A stretch of DNA of 64,000 nucleotides from Filobasidium wieringae (lineage: Eukaryota; Basidiomycota; Tremellomycetes; Filobasidiales; Filobasidiaceae). The notes under the pieces were generated by a model. The model saw only the letters and a list, made by a program, of their open reading frames with translations. It was not told where the DNA came from and ran no database searches. Of this stretch, positions 22,548 through 34,584 are shown one piece after another. Made by a program: the position numbers and the translations under genes. The stretch is taken from assembly GCA_001600055.1 (NCBI GenBank), contig BCIV01000017.1:1-64000 (forward strand). Direction: 5' to 3'. How positions within the stretch are numbered: position 1 is the stretch's first letter; each line of letters begins with the position of its first letter.

Positions 22548-25315
22548 TTAAGCATACTGCGTGAATTTCGTTATCGGCCCTAGCTCTGGAACTCTAGAAT
22601 AGGCGTTTTCAGTGATCTCGAAGCATTGTTTAAAGCAGTCGTTTTCGCCTGGAGTCAAGCCTTGTACTAATTCGCTCCGTTTCGTCTTCCTCAAGGTGCT
22701 TTGACTCTTGTTGATGACGCTGGCGAGATCCGTCACCATCTTTGATACAACCGCATATCCTTCGACAGGCAGATAGTCCTTGACGATGGACTTCATCAGC
22801 TGTTTGAAAAGGCGCAGTTTGCCTCAGTTATTGTTGTATATGCAGTCTGTTCGTCTACTGACCGGTCTAAGTTTTTCTTCCCAGAGTGATTCCTTTTCTA
22901 GTTGTTGCATGAGGCCTAATGCAGGATTTCCAAAGGTCGTCCTTTCGCCGAGCTGAAACATGGCCATGTGTCAATGTAGGACCCGATCAGACTGCCTGCT
23001 ATAACCCTCTCACCTCGTAGCAGAACCAGTATAAAAGAGATTCCAAGTCACTAGTATAGCGATGCAAGGCGTGCTGGTTTAGATCCTTTTGCGCGGCCTC
23101 GAGAAGCAGTCTGGCTTCCTCGCGTTCATCAGGACCTTCCGCTGAATCGAGATTGGTTTGGCGACGATCTACCTTTTTAGACAATTCCTGTGCCTTCAAC
23201 GAGTCAAGGCAGATAAAGAGTGGATTGGCCGATCGGCCGTCCTCTTCGCAAGCTTTTTTGTGTGAAAGTAGCGTCTCGTCAGCCCGTCTACGTTCTCCTG
23301 CGTACACAGCGTTGCCATAGTCTATGAAACACCCTTTTTTGCCATGCGTGGTGTCTCGTAAAACGACATTTCCGGTATTGATATCCCGATAATGCACCCC
23401 ATAACAAGCGGCGTAGTGCAATTCACCCATCAGATCGTTCAGCAGGCCGACCAATCGCTTTAAGCTAAGGTCCTTCTCATCTTTTACGAGGAGGTCCGGT
23501 AAGCCCTCGGTATACAGGACCGAAAGGACTTTCGGCGTTTTGATATCGCATTCGTCTTCGGGTTGCGAGGGCATGTACAGGAACTGGTCGTCACCAGAAC
23601 TCGGGACAACCCAATGGCCGAACGGCTTGGTGATTCGGGATTTGATTTGAGCGAGGTACGGGAGATCTCGCAACGTGCCGAGCGTCTGCGATCCATCAGA
23701 GCCTTTTGCGCCCGGAAAGCAGTCCAGCGGTTGTTCACCTTGCAGAACGCAGAGTATCATGTATTCATGTTTTGCGAGAGATGGATCGAGCCAAGCAGCC
23801 TTGGCGACAACAGGCGTCTGTTCAGGTCCGACAGTCCCTATGAAGATCGAACTACGACTGAAAGTTAGATCCAACCGGTTATACAGCAGTCCCGGCCCCC
23901 TGTCGCGCCAGTCCAGAGTTTTCGCTGCCTCGTTTCGATCAGGCTTTGAAACACGTACTTCAGGGCCAGGTCGCCAACTTGGCAAGACCTGCTCTATGGG
24001 TTCCCCGAGGTAAGCGATCATTTTCACAAATTCCTCGTCGTGCGTAGGGTTACTGAGATTGATCAATTGAGATGAACTGTAGTTGTCCGGTGTGCAGATC
24101 CAGTAACGGATACGCTCGCCGCACCACGTAAAAGACATAATCGGTCCTGCGATGGGGTGACTCAGCACCAGGCGAGACTAAGAGGCGGATGTCTAGTCAG
24201 ATTCACGAAGGCGACATAGTTCAGGTAAAATCCTCGCTCACGGTATATTTCATCATCTGCACGACTGAACGCTCTAAATCCATATCAAACGCAGGGTCGG
24301 TTTTACCTTCACAGACGCTGGATAACTCGTGCATATAGTAGACCGCCTTCTTCGTGGCTGGATCGATGACTGTTTCGCGCCCAATTGTCAACACTATAAT
24401 GTCCGGTTTGTCCCCGCCGTCCTCGTTGTAGCTCGATGAATCGGGGTTTCGAGGCGGGCAGTTGCCGACCCAATGGTATCGGTTCCTGTACTGATCGCCG
24501 ACCATGGCTCTCTCGATACCATTCATCAGCATACAGAGACGGACCGAGGTATGATCCTCGCTGGCTTTCTTCTGCTTCGTCTTGTCACTGCCTGTGTCTT
24601 TGGGGGCTGATAGCTTGACACCGCTTGTTTTGAACACTTGTTCCTGCTCCATCTCTGACAATGGCTTGCGGTTCAAGAAATCCAGGAGTAGCTCTGCTCC
24701 ATCTTCGGACTTAAAAAAGTTCTCTCCATCCCGGCATTTTTTTGTGAACCGCTTTCCATGAGAAGTCGTTTTATCGACTTCGATTTCAACGAAACGACGT
24801 GCGAATTTGCCTTTCAGATTACCACGGATGAAGTTCCGCATTTTTTCGTCGACAGCGACGCTCATCGACAACAAGTCGTAAGACGCTGATTTCAAGGCAC
24901 TGATGCGCTTGGAAGCGGTTGCATGACCGGCATTCTGACCTGAGTCGTTGTCTACGGGCTCTAAGGGCGTATCAGGATCCTCCAAGGATAAGCTGGCAGC
25001 CAGCTCAGTCATTGAGGCGGTAGTGTCTAGTACTCGAGGTTCTGAAGTGTATGTCGTGAGCGGAAGGGGGAAGCGTTCTGCAAAAAGTAAACGTTCAGAT
25101 CCCGAAAAGTCCGCTTCGTCGAATCTCCGCTGTTCCGCACCGGTCCGAGATCGCTGATGTTCCTTCTCTAGATAGCGCTTGAGTTCAATACTGTACCTGC
25201 AGCCGACATCACGGTATCTTACTTGACGATCGCTGAGTTCTGCTAGACTTCGGTAGCGTAATTTGCAACCTGCCCGCCCATCGGATATTTTCTGTGCTCG
25301 GGACCTAGTCAACAT
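22548..25315 (-). CDS. FunK1-type fungal protein kinase
   Basis: Member of the fungal-specific FunK1 kinase-like family, expanded in basidiomycetes. The start MLTRSRAQKISDGRAG is followed by a long N-terminal region with SLAELSDRQ and a charged segment. After an intron come GPIMSFTWCGERIRYWIC, KTLDWRDRGPGLLYNRLDLTFS and LMGELHYAACYGVHYRDI, then NTGNVVL (catalytic loop) and GCFIDYGNA (DFG position, here DYG). The family-typical SDLESLLYWFCYEV and a C-terminal helical region ending PITKFTQYA follow. Four or so introns, including two near the 3' end. The catalytic loop reads YRD rather than HRD. Substrate unknown. Its 5' end faces the seven-helix protein gene, which is in the same orientation. 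Confidence 0.85.
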
Positions 25316-25824
25316 CTTGATTCGTCTGTAGTGATATATAGTAAGCGGTTTTCGATGATACCGCGAGTAAGAGCTTGGTTGTCGTTAGATGCTAGAGTAT
25401 AGTAGGCAGTCGTATAGGGCAATGGGAGGATTAGGATTGGTCGTAATTGGTCGTGATCGTGAGTGCGATGTGTCGTGTGTGATCGTGTAGCGTAGCGAAG
25501 GAAGTAGGAAGTGAAGAGAACGATAAGGTAGGGCTACAAGGGCCTGAGTAATTTGTCCACCGATGGCGATTGAGCGAGTGAGGAATCGACAGGGTAAAGT
25601 CTTGAACGTAGTCCTTTGGTCCTGATGCCAACAAGCAAGAAACCGGCTGTTGTTGTTGATTAGGTTGTCTTGTCATCACGTGAGCAAGTAGAACGCGGAT
25701 GCAAGCTGCCAAGTCATATGCGTGAGGACGATATCGAGTACAGGTACTAGAGATAACCGCATTCGCATGCTTTGTACAATGTCATTAAAACCACGGCCTA
25801 CTTGACTCGGGTTCACTCGATCTC
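25316..25824. other. Intergenic region upstream of the FunK1 gene
   Basis: About 510 bases with no supported gene. A minus-strand open frame at 25431-25712 has biased composition (CGATTG-like runs) and no motif, so I treat it as non-coding. Confidence 0.4.
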
Positions 25825-27216
25825 TCACACCGCAAATCCTGACCCATACCCATCTACGCTTGCAGTTTCAGACCTGCTATAGTCACTGGTACCCTTCCGG
25901 TGCCCGGCAGTACTCGTCAGTTTCTCAGTGGAGTGGAACGATCCCGACGTCGAGGGGACAGAACTCGGTAGAGAAGAAAAGTCTTGGAGGTTGATCCCAT
26001 CCGCTGTAGGCTTCATGTCCGCTCGTACTTGATCTCGCCTGTCGTTGACGAAGGCAGAAAAGGAGTCGAGATCAGTACGATTGTCGCAAACATCGTTGCG
26101 AGAACGCTCAACATACACTAAAAGCATTTGCAATAGGCACATGAGAGATACTTTGCTAGACATGTAATTCGGAATCACGTGTGCTGACTGAATTCATCAG
26201 GTTGAGCACGTCAGCATCCAGGTCAACAAGAGGTATGTATATGACACAACGGCTTACTGGTAGGCATGGCTGCTTTGATGATCAGAGCAGAAGTAGCCAA
26301 GATAGTCGGAAGGATCATTGCATGTACGAAATAGAATGAGAGCTTATGCATCGCCTTGACGGTCCTTTTATCAAGATGGGTTCTGATCAGCAGGGCGCCT
26401 CCGCCGTGTCGATCAATTCGTGATGACTAACCGAGCAGTAGTACCGCGACTCTTTCGATGAAGCACAATAGCCGTAGGTATACAGATAGACATGGTGATT
26501 GCTGTACCCACAGCATAGTGAGTGTAGTTCCAAGGAGTCATAAGGTTCGCGAATTTGATTTGATCGGTCCGGTTCACGCGCTGTTGACAGAGAGGCAATG
26601 CCATCAGCGAACAGTCACTTCGCAAGAAGAGCGGTACTTACGATCAGTTCAATACCTAACCCAATATGAGGGCCAAGACCAAGTACTACGAATCCAAGGA
26701 GGGCAGTTGAAACGAACCGATTGGCCTCGGACAACTGATCGGACGGTTGAAAGAGTCAGCCTCATACTCGCGCGGTTGCGAACAAGCAAATAAACTACTC
26801 TACTCACCTTGAGGAGTCTCATGGCGAAAAACCACTGTGAGATGCTTTCGACGACTCCACCGCCTAGACATGTGATCCCTTCTGGCCACTTCCTGGCGGT
26901 CAAGTAGGATACGTCGGCAAAGTGAGTGATACCCATCTCGAAGACAAGGTACATGTCGATACCCGAGAGGAAGATACCGATTGCGAAGCAGAGCAGTATG
27001 CAAGACCTTTCGGAGGAGGATGCGGGAGTCTTGAGGTACGTGATCATCTGAAGTATAGACAAGGTTTGACCGTTAGTTCCTGGCAGTGTTTAAGCGGATG
27101 ATTAACCTCACAAGACAAATGACATAACCTTGAAAGACGAGAGAGATAAGGGTCCCCAGATAGCCTCCAATGAACGCTTTGCGAGCGGCATGTGATAGGG
27201 TTTGCTGATCCATCAT
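25825..27216 (-). CDS. Seven-helix membrane protein, basidiomycete DUF6534-like
   Basis: Predicted integral membrane protein with about seven hydrophobic segments. The first exon MMDQQTLSHAARKAFIGGYL continues GTLISLVFQGYVICL. Then MITYLKTPASSSERSCILL with FAIGIFLSGIDMYLVFEMG, GGGVVESISQWFFAMRLLK, ANRFVSTALLGFVVLGLG, WNYTHYAVGTAITMSICIP and a charged loop RTRIDKRTVKAMHKLSFYF leading to HAMILPTILATSALIIKA. A last membrane segment (SLMCLLQMLLVYVE) is followed by a Ser/Thr-rich cytosolic tail ending GYGSGFAV. The pattern (helices, then a conserved motif in the loop before the last two helices) resembles the DUF6534 proteins common in basidiomycetes. Function unknown; a receptor-like role is often guessed but unproven. 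Confidence 0.7.
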
Positions 27217-27946
27217 CGTTAATGATTGTTGGTGCAAGTTTTGTGATATGCTACGATCACTTGAACAGAAGACGAAACGTAACCTCTGAAGGGGCGGAGG
27301 TGAGGCGGAGTCGAGTGTCGAACTATATACTGGCGAGCAAAGCTGGCGGTGTGTGTTGTTGATATCCTTTGCCTTGGGTCCCGACCCTTTGACCTTTGAC
27401 TGCGGAACGATAAGAAGGACGATGATGGTGATGGTCCTTACTCGATCTTAACGAGCGACAACGGTCGAGAGCTTTTCTTTGACTTGATCAATCGGCGCGA
27501 ACCGGCATCGGCTATCAGAAAAAGGCTTATATCGCGAATCCCGCGCATCCAGATGAAACACGTTCAAAGGCTCCAAACGCGGATCAATGGCAATCCTTTG
27601 TCTCGTCCAAGGACAAGCTTCCGCCGTTGTCAGTCGCACAGGAACGTTTCGTTCACTTGAAACGTGATGGAAGTGATCGACGGCGACTTTTACATTCCGT
27701 GTGGAAGGAGAAACCCGGAGGATCATCTTCGCGAACGGCGAGTTGTTCCGGTTCTAGCCATGATCACCGCAGATCACCGGCGACCCGCGTCATCTCGTCG
27801 AAGCGTTTCAGAGTCTAAACGCGCGAACGGATCAAATGGAACTCGTCACAACATTTCCACCGGGATTTGCGCCGAGCAGAACGCTGAACCTGTTTCTATT
27901 TCCCATAACGAGATCTACAACGACGACGTGACCACGACTCGAGAAC
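27217..27946. other. Region between the seven-helix protein and KMO genes
   Basis: About 730 bases upstream of the seven-helix protein gene. It contains a 92-codon minus-strand open frame (listed separately, weak). Otherwise no feature seen. Confidence 0.35.
27448..27726 (-). CDS. Possible small ORF, 92 codons
   Basis: Open frame MILRVSPSTRNVKVAVDHFH... ending QVKEKLSTVVAR. The composition (charged, few repeats) is more protein-like than neighbouring frames. It has no recognised domain and no obvious splice partners. It may be a small gene, a last exon, or chance. Confidence 0.2.
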   Translation of the reverse strand: MILRVSPSTRNVKVAVDHFHHVSSERNVPVRLTTAEACPWTRQRIAIDPRLEPLNVFHLDARDSRYKPFSDSRCRFAPIDQVKEKLSTVVAR

Positions 27947-29924
27947 TCAGCGTATCGACTGCAGGTACTTGTGCCCGTACAACGCTCCCCAAACCAATCC
28001 ACCCATCGCTGCCAAGCCTGCGCCACCCCCCAAACCCCAAGCGAGACCCTGTACGATATCTCTTTGCGCCTTCTCCTTCCTCAATGCCTCCTGGTAGCTG
28101 ACGTCCGGTCTGAAGGTGACCATGGTGTACAACGAACTCCATCCGTTCACTCGAGCAGTGGGGAAGGGTTCGGTTGTAGACGGGGGAGGAGTAGATTTGG
28201 ATTGAACGGCAAGACTTTGGGGTAGCAGAATCTCCTTTCGAGCAGGAGGTGGAAGGACATAAGAAAGAACAGAGTCCAACACCCGTCTCAGATGGTAAGC
28301 CGGGCTAACAACCTTTGATCGCATCTCCGTGCTGAGCGCCCAAAAGGTATCAGCTTGATCCAGCATTGCATCTCAGCTCCATGGTCTGACTCACTAGTTC
28401 TCCATGGCCAATTCCACAATGGCTTCCAAATCACCGTTCCTGACCTCTGAATATTCCTTCAACGCGCTCCCCAGCTTCTCATCCTTTCCATCGGCAGAGC
28501 GAACCGAGTCCACCCCATGCTTCTGCAACATGCTATTGAATACTCTGACATCTTCCAGCCCACAGTTCAATCCTTGCCCGTAGAAAGGAACCATTGAATG
28601 CGAAGCGTCACCAAGAAGGATGGCAGAAGCGTTGCTGGAGGGGGCGAGGTGGTGGGACGGTTTCACCTGCAAGCGCATAAATCAGTAAAGCTTCACATAT
28701 GAGAAGTCAATAGCGATCGACTGACGTTGATGGTGACCAAACCACCCCTTGGGTTTTTCTCGAAGTCACTTAAGATTCGGTCTTCCCCTGCCCATTCGAT
28801 AGCATCCGGGAAATTTTGGTGGAAAAATCGTCTTGCCTTTTCCCTTGTATCCAGTTCTAGCAGCGTAGCACGAGGACAAAAGAGTGTGAGGGTGAAAGAG
28901 CCATCCTAATCGTTGAGAATCAAGCAAAGACATGAAATGAGTGCAACACGAAACCTTGTATCTGAAGAACGGAACGCACCTTGTTGGGCAGAGCGATCAA
29001 CATGAACTTTTCCCTGGGCCAAATATGTAGGTAACCCATCTCCATCAAAAACTCCCCCTCTCCGACCTGTTTACCTTTGGCCTCCTCGCTCGCCTCCCTC
29101 TTCGGTGGCATATGCAATTCTACATACTCATGATCGATGAAACTCTGTTTGAAATCCATCTTCTCCACCCGCATCATCTCCTGCCTGACCTTACTCCAAG
29201 ATCCATCGCATCCCACGATCAAATCGAATTCGCAGATCTTCCCTTTCGCTTGGGGATTACGTTCCGTTTCGTTTGCTTTCTCAGGTTCACCAGGTTTGAC
29301 GGATTCGATGGTATTCTTGTCCGATTTGCTAGGTTTCGCATGAGCCGTACGGGAAGCCCAATCGATGGAGGCGATTTTGGTCGAGAAGTGGATAGTGATT
29401 TCTTGTGGTAAACTCTCTATCAGCCGGAGGTTCAGTAGTGGGCGAGGGAGGGAGTTGATGCACTGCAAGCGATCGAGAATTCAGCTCTGATGTCTCTCTG
29501 TCTGTCTCGCTCGATCGGCTGTTCAGGACTCACCTCTCCACCCTTAGGATCATAAGCTTGAGCCTCCCTCCTTGCGCCTTCGGCATGATGAATCATCCTC
29601 CCCTTCATCGGGATCGCTTCCTTTAATAACTCGTCTGCCAGAGCGGGATCGACCGATCGCAACGAAGTGATGCCTCTTGCAGAGATGGCCAGATTGATCG
29701 ATCGAAGGTTCTCCGGTGCGGTGGAAGATTCTCTTGGGTCTGTAATGAGGATTGTTGAGCTGCACGATCTTCAAGGAGGATCGGTTAGGACAGATCGGGG
29801 ACGTACCTGTTCTACCTTCCCATACTTCGACTTGCCAACCTCGTTTGTGCAAGCTGAGCGCGGTGAGCGATCCCACAGGTCCGGCTCCTACGATAAGAGC
29901 CTTCTTCGCGTGTGATTCTGGCAT
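27947..29924 (-). CDS. BNA4: Kynurenine 3-monooxygenase
   Basis: FAD- and NADPH-dependent hydroxylase converting L-kynurenine to 3-hydroxykynurenine in the de novo NAD pathway, on the mitochondrial outer membrane. The start MPESHAKKALIVGAGPVGSL gives the FAD-binding GxGxxG, then DPRESSTAPENLRSINLAIS, ARGITSLRSVDPALADELL (substrate-binding region), CINSLPRPLLNLRL and FDLIVGCDGSWSKVR (the conserved DG motif). Further on are GYLHIWPREKFMLIALPNKD, GDASHSMVPFYGQGLNCGLED (second FAD motif), VELAMENYTEMRSKV and LYTMVTFRPDVSYQEALRK. The C-terminal hydrophobic stretch GLAWGLGGGAGLAAMGGLVW fits the membrane anchor. About four introns. A charged insertion with SKSDKNTIESVKPGEPEKAN lies before the DG motif. 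Lies 231 bases downstream of the D-amino-acid oxidase gene, same strand. Confidence 0.95.
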
Positions 29925-30155
29925 ATCGAGGGTAACAATATCGCTGATCTACTTGAGAGAGGCGGTCCAGGGAAATTCTAGTATGTCGATGGTGAGAAAC
30001 ATCAAGTCCGCCGAAGTTCGAAGGGACAGATCGGGGATTCGTCACATTCCCTAGAAACGCATAGAATAACGCATCTCTTACTGTAATCCTAGATACAACG
30101 AACTACTCTACACTCTTGAACACGATCGATCAACAGCCCGTTCGATAGCTCAAAC

Positions 30156-31598
30156 TTACTCCCTCTTGGACACCCAGTCATCGGCCAACCCACTAGCCTT
30201 GACAGCGATTCCCCAACTAGCTTGGTACCCCGCCGGTCCGATTCCATAAGCATGAACGACCGCTACCCTCTTCCCTCCTTCCTTTCCTCCCTCCTTGATC
30301 CCGGGAATCAATGGATCATGCTCACTAGCGACCTTGAGCGTCCTCTCCTCCAACTCGACACGTGATCCTCCTCGACGAGCAGGTCTTAGTCCGACATTAT
30401 GACTGACAATTTCGATATCCTTCCAACTCCTTCCCTCCCTCTCGGGACCGGCTAGATCAGGGTTGAGCTTGAAACAGTCTTTGAGCATTCGTTCGGATGT
30501 AGCGAGGTTGGGGATCGGGGACCATTCGTCTGCCAGATATGTTCCTCCCAAGATGAAATGATTCTCCGGTCCAGGTCTTGGGATGATGTAACAAGGTTCA
30601 TGAGCTTTACCTGTATCCCCGATCCCCCTCAGCTATACTCATCTTCTTCAATCCTGCAGACCTGACTCACCATCAGCATCCTTGGCCATATTCCTAGTAC
30701 CCATATAACACCTCTTCCCGTCAACCGCAGCGAAATCGCTCTTGACCAAAACCGTCTGTCCCCTGATCGGATAAACCTCTTCATCCATCACGCCCAGTAG
30801 TCCCTTCGCTCCCAACCCGGTAGCATTGATTACCAAATCCACTTCCAGTAAATCCGTCCCCAGTTCCTCGGCGACGTGAGAGGGAAGGGGCAGTCGATAA
30901 GCCTCGTCCAATGAAGAGAGACGATGTTTGATGAACAAGACTTGCTGGTCTTTCAGGGATTGGGTCAAGTGGGCGATATATTTGGGCGCGTGGATGATAT
31001 AGCTCTGGAATTCGAGAGCATGGTTGAATCCCGCTTTCCCTTGCCCATACTCTGTCCTCTTGTACTGTTCATCCATAGAAGACAGTCAGATCAGCTTGGG
31101 TCGATCATCCCTCGAATCTGAACAACGACCGACTTACACCAGGAACGAAATCCTTGAACCAAGGATCTTCCACCTCGCCTTCGTCCCATACATCGTAGAA
31201 CGGTATCATCTCGCACAGATCCGGATGTTCCTGTGACAACTTGGCGAGTCTGATGAAAGTCTCCCGATCGTAGGATTGATGCACTAAATCATCCTTTGCC
31301 GCGAACGAGTACCAATTGCATCTACGATTTGTTCGCTCCTAACGATCAGCCATGTCCAACTTGTCTCAAATACCGATACTCACCCGGCCCAAGGACTGGC
31401 GAATCCAGTAGAATGAACGTCCTCCGCCAGATCTTTCGCCACGACGATAGGATGATAACCCTTACCCTTCAGTTCTAGGGCGATGGAAAGACCGAGTACT
31501 CCGGATCCCAGGACGACGACGTTTGGTCGAACTGGAACGGCAGGGCTGGACAAGTTGAGAGTGGCCATGACTTGGTTTATGAGGTTTGTAGCTGCCAT
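30156..31598 (-). CDS. D-amino-acid oxidase
   Basis: FAD flavoenzyme that deaminates D-amino acids to 2-oxo acids, ammonia and hydrogen peroxide; usually peroxisomal. The start [18 protein letters not shown] precedes [17 protein letters not shown] (Rossmann GxGxxG). Then [10 protein letters not shown] and [16 protein letters not shown] [66 protein letters not shown] and the C-terminal signature [18 protein letters not shown]. The tail ends DDWVSKRE with no SKL-type peroxisomal signal. The stop codon lies inside a perfect GTAAGT donor, so an alternative last exon is possible. Three or four introns. Same strand as the kynurenine monooxygenase. Confidence 0.94.
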
Positions 31599-33025
31599 TG
31601 CGAAGATGATACTGGCAAATCACAAGAAATGAGAGTATGCGAGGGTGGCAGAAGCCAAAGTTGAGTGTTCTTATGTACGGGCGGTTATATATTCATTATC
31701 GCTTATGACTCATGCGTTATTCGTTTCCTTTATCTTTCGGGTTGAGGTCACGCTCAAACCCGATTAGATAACGCTATGTCAATACCGTATCAGTCTCCAC
31801 GTCGTCATGGAGGAGCCATGGGCTCCGAAAGTGACTGAGCATATGATCCCAAGCTTCTTGCCGCGTATTGCCGTTTCTGCCAGATGAACAGGGAACAACC
31901 AGGGTCACTCTGTTTTCTGTGAAACGCGGGTCAATCCGGAAGCAAGCACCGTCCAATCTCATGGATCAGACGGAAACAAATCGCTTGTACGCCCCGCTGA
32001 AACCAATAATGAGATAGCTCGAGCCACATTGACTCGAAACCTTCCGCCTGACCCGCTGACCTGTCGCAGAATGACCGTCTCTGTCGTTGTTTCTCCCTCA
32101 AGCATTCTGCTTTTTGCTTTGAGACTGCAAGCGTTCAACCCCAAAAGCAATTCTGTTTCGACTTGTGTGAGAAGTGCCGTTATTCTTGTGAATCAGTTTA
32201 AAATCCCGTTTTTCTTGATCGGCTTGGCATATTGAGCTGGCTATACTCAGGCTCGTAGTATGATGCACAATTTCGCCCTCCTCTTGCGCTGTCAAACAAT
32301 CGCATGGGCGCCAGACTCAGTTCTACAGCGTCAAAAACCAGACCAGATCACGTCCTGGCCGTAGTATCACAGTTCCCCTATGAATACTCGGGCGCAACCT
32401 GAATCTATGTTCAAGCAAAAAGTGATGATCGAAATCAACCATTCCTTGATCAGGATAATATGCATTCCAGCTGTCTCCGAACTGCGTGAATTCTCAGCTC
32501 TACGTGTTGGCGCAAAATGTATGGAGTGTTACTGTGGGTCGTTGAAGCACTATCATCGCTGACATTCGACGTCCCGGGTGCGCATCAAATCTTCCAATAG
32601 ATCAATAGATAGTGTTCCTCGTCTTCCATACCATTAGTCCTCGCCTGCTTCTGTAGGTCAATCTTGAGAGGGCTTTGTTCCGCTCACCACGCCTTGTATA
32701 GGGGGGAAAAGCAAATCCCGTTGGTTTCGTACTGATCACTTCTGATACCGTGGCCGAAAGACTGTTACCTACATACAAGTGATACAAGTATATCTTGGAT
32801 GGACCATTACTCTTCATCAGTCTCGCAATCTCTCTCGCAGATCCGGTCCGGTCTCGAGTTCCCCTATTGCTGAGATAGAGCTGAGACTATGCGACGACCG
32901 GACGTCATCATCCCTTGCAATCAACAATCTTTCCTTTCTTCCCGAACGACCTCGACCCAATTGTCAGGACCTAGCAAAACACAGTAACTCTCTTTACACG
33001 CATCTCAGGTATTCTTAATATCAAA
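31599..33025. other. Long intergenic region, DAAO promoter to RPE promoter
   Basis: About 1.4 kb between divergent genes. Several short open frames on both strands, none with a recognisable motif or splice partner. No repeat and no RNA gene seen. It is the 5' flank of both D-amino-acid oxidase (minus) and the epimerase (plus). Confidence 0.4.
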
Positions 33026-34051
33026 ATGAAGGCCATTATCTCTCCTTCCGTTCTCGCCGTAAGTAGTCTGGGTTCGTGCAGTCAGACGGCAGAGACTTGA
33101 GCACCCTTTCGCAATCTGACCTCTTTCTCGATCGGATCAGTCCGACTTGTCTCTTCTCACCAATGAGACCAAGATGATCATGTCAGAAGGAGCCGACTGG
33201 TGTCACATGGACGTCATGGATGGGTGAGGGTTCTTTCTCCTGACAAACAAACCTCCCAGCTAATTACGATCTCGTTTGACAGTCACTTTGTCCCTAACAT
33301 CACTTTCGGTCATCCGGTATTGGAATGGGTAAAAAAGGGAAACCCGGATATTTTTATGGATTGTCATATGATGGTTTCTGATCCTCTTCGTGTGAGTTTG
33401 CTCGTGCTTTGTGGATTGGCGAGACGAGCTGATTGTGATTCCAACACCTCAGTGGGTCCCGGAAGTCGCCAAGGCCGGTGGGAAACTCTATACTTTCCAC
33501 TTGGAAGCTGTCTGTAGGTCGCAAACTCCTCCATTTCAGAATCACTATATTGAAAAATACTGTTGTCACCTCAGCCGACCCCCTACCCGTAATCAAATCG
33601 ATCAAAGAACACAACATGCTCGCAGGTCTAGCCATCTCCCCTCAAACCCCGTCCAGCTCCATCTCCGACGAAGCCTTCCACGCGGCAGATATGATCCTGG
33701 TCATGACCGTGCACCCCGGTGCAGGCGGCCAGAAATTCATGCCCGAATGTTTGGAGAAGGCTAGGGAATTGAGGAGGAGGTTCAAGGGTGTCGAGAAACA
33801 TATTCAGGTCGATGGTGGTGTCGGCCCGGGGAACATTTGCGATTGTGCCAAGGCTGGTGAGTCGAATGGCGATGGTCATCAGAGGGCCATTGAGCTGACG
33901 TTCTTGGTACTTATCATCAGGTTGTAACGTCATTGTAGCGGGAACCTCAGTGTTCAAGGCGGATTCACCTAGAGAAGCCATCTCTTCCCTCCGAACGGCC
34001 GTTGACGATGCATGGGCGGAGAAGGAAAAGACTGGGAACTGGGATCAGTAG
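33026..34051 (+). CDS. RPE1: Ribulose-phosphate 3-epimerase
   Basis: Cytosolic pentose phosphate pathway enzyme interconverting ribulose 5-phosphate and xylulose 5-phosphate, a (beta/alpha)8 metal enzyme. Motifs in order across five or six exons: MKAIISPSVLA, SDLSLLTNETKMIMSEGADW, CHMDVMDGHFVPNITFG (metal His and Asp), DIFMDCHMMVSDP (second metal His), LAGLAISPQTPSSSI, ILVMTVHPGAGGQKF (phosphate loop), HIQVDGGVGPGNI (catalytic Asp) and IVAGTSVFKADSP. Ends EKEKTGNWDQ. Full length. Short introns with GT..AG ends interrupt the gene after codons 11, DVMDG, DPLR and others. Confidence 0.96.
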
Positions 34052-34584
34052 ATGTGGGAAAACAAAACGATCGTTAGTGAACGCATAGATGAAGGTGTAC
34101 AGTGTTTGTGGTGATATGACAACAGCATGACCCTGACGGTAGATCCCCGCCGCGCAGCTCCAGCGAGGTTCGTTCGTGGTGATCAACATACACACCTCAT
34201 GTCCAGGCACGACCAAGCCACGATGTCTATATGGTTGGCGGTCATAACGAACGGACTTGATTGATAATACACGTCTTCGCCTTGCTACAACCAATCCTGT
34301 TGCAATCATCATCGCAACCTTTCCTTGCGTTCAGTTTCACCGGAAGCTACATGCCTCACGAACGACTATTAATGAGCGGACTTCTGACGATAACATGTCC
34401 GGGTCTGTCCCAAGCGGACATGAGCACGAGCAAGAAATGCATATCTGTTTTGGTGGTAAGCGACCTTTGACTACCGGTGATAACCGACAGGTGCATCCTC
34501 GACCTCGAACCTCTCCTCTCCCCAATTTACCCCTATAATCCACCAGCCTACACTCACAGGACATACAACAACACGCTCAATACC
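34052..34584. other. Intergenic region RPE1 to DUF962 gene
   Basis: 3' flank of the epimerase and 5' flank of the DUF962 gene, about 530 bases. Pyrimidine-rich near the end (CCTCTCCTCTCCCC at about 34508), as is common before start codons in this window. No other gene supported. Confidence 0.4.

Noticed and set aside
25431..25712. 93-codon minus-strand ORF upstream of the FunK1 gene
   Set aside because: Biased composition, no motif, and lies in the presumed promoter/3' flank.
32779..33018. 79-codon plus-strand ORF before the epimerase
   Set aside because: Ends just before the RPE1 start and looks like 5' leader; no motif.
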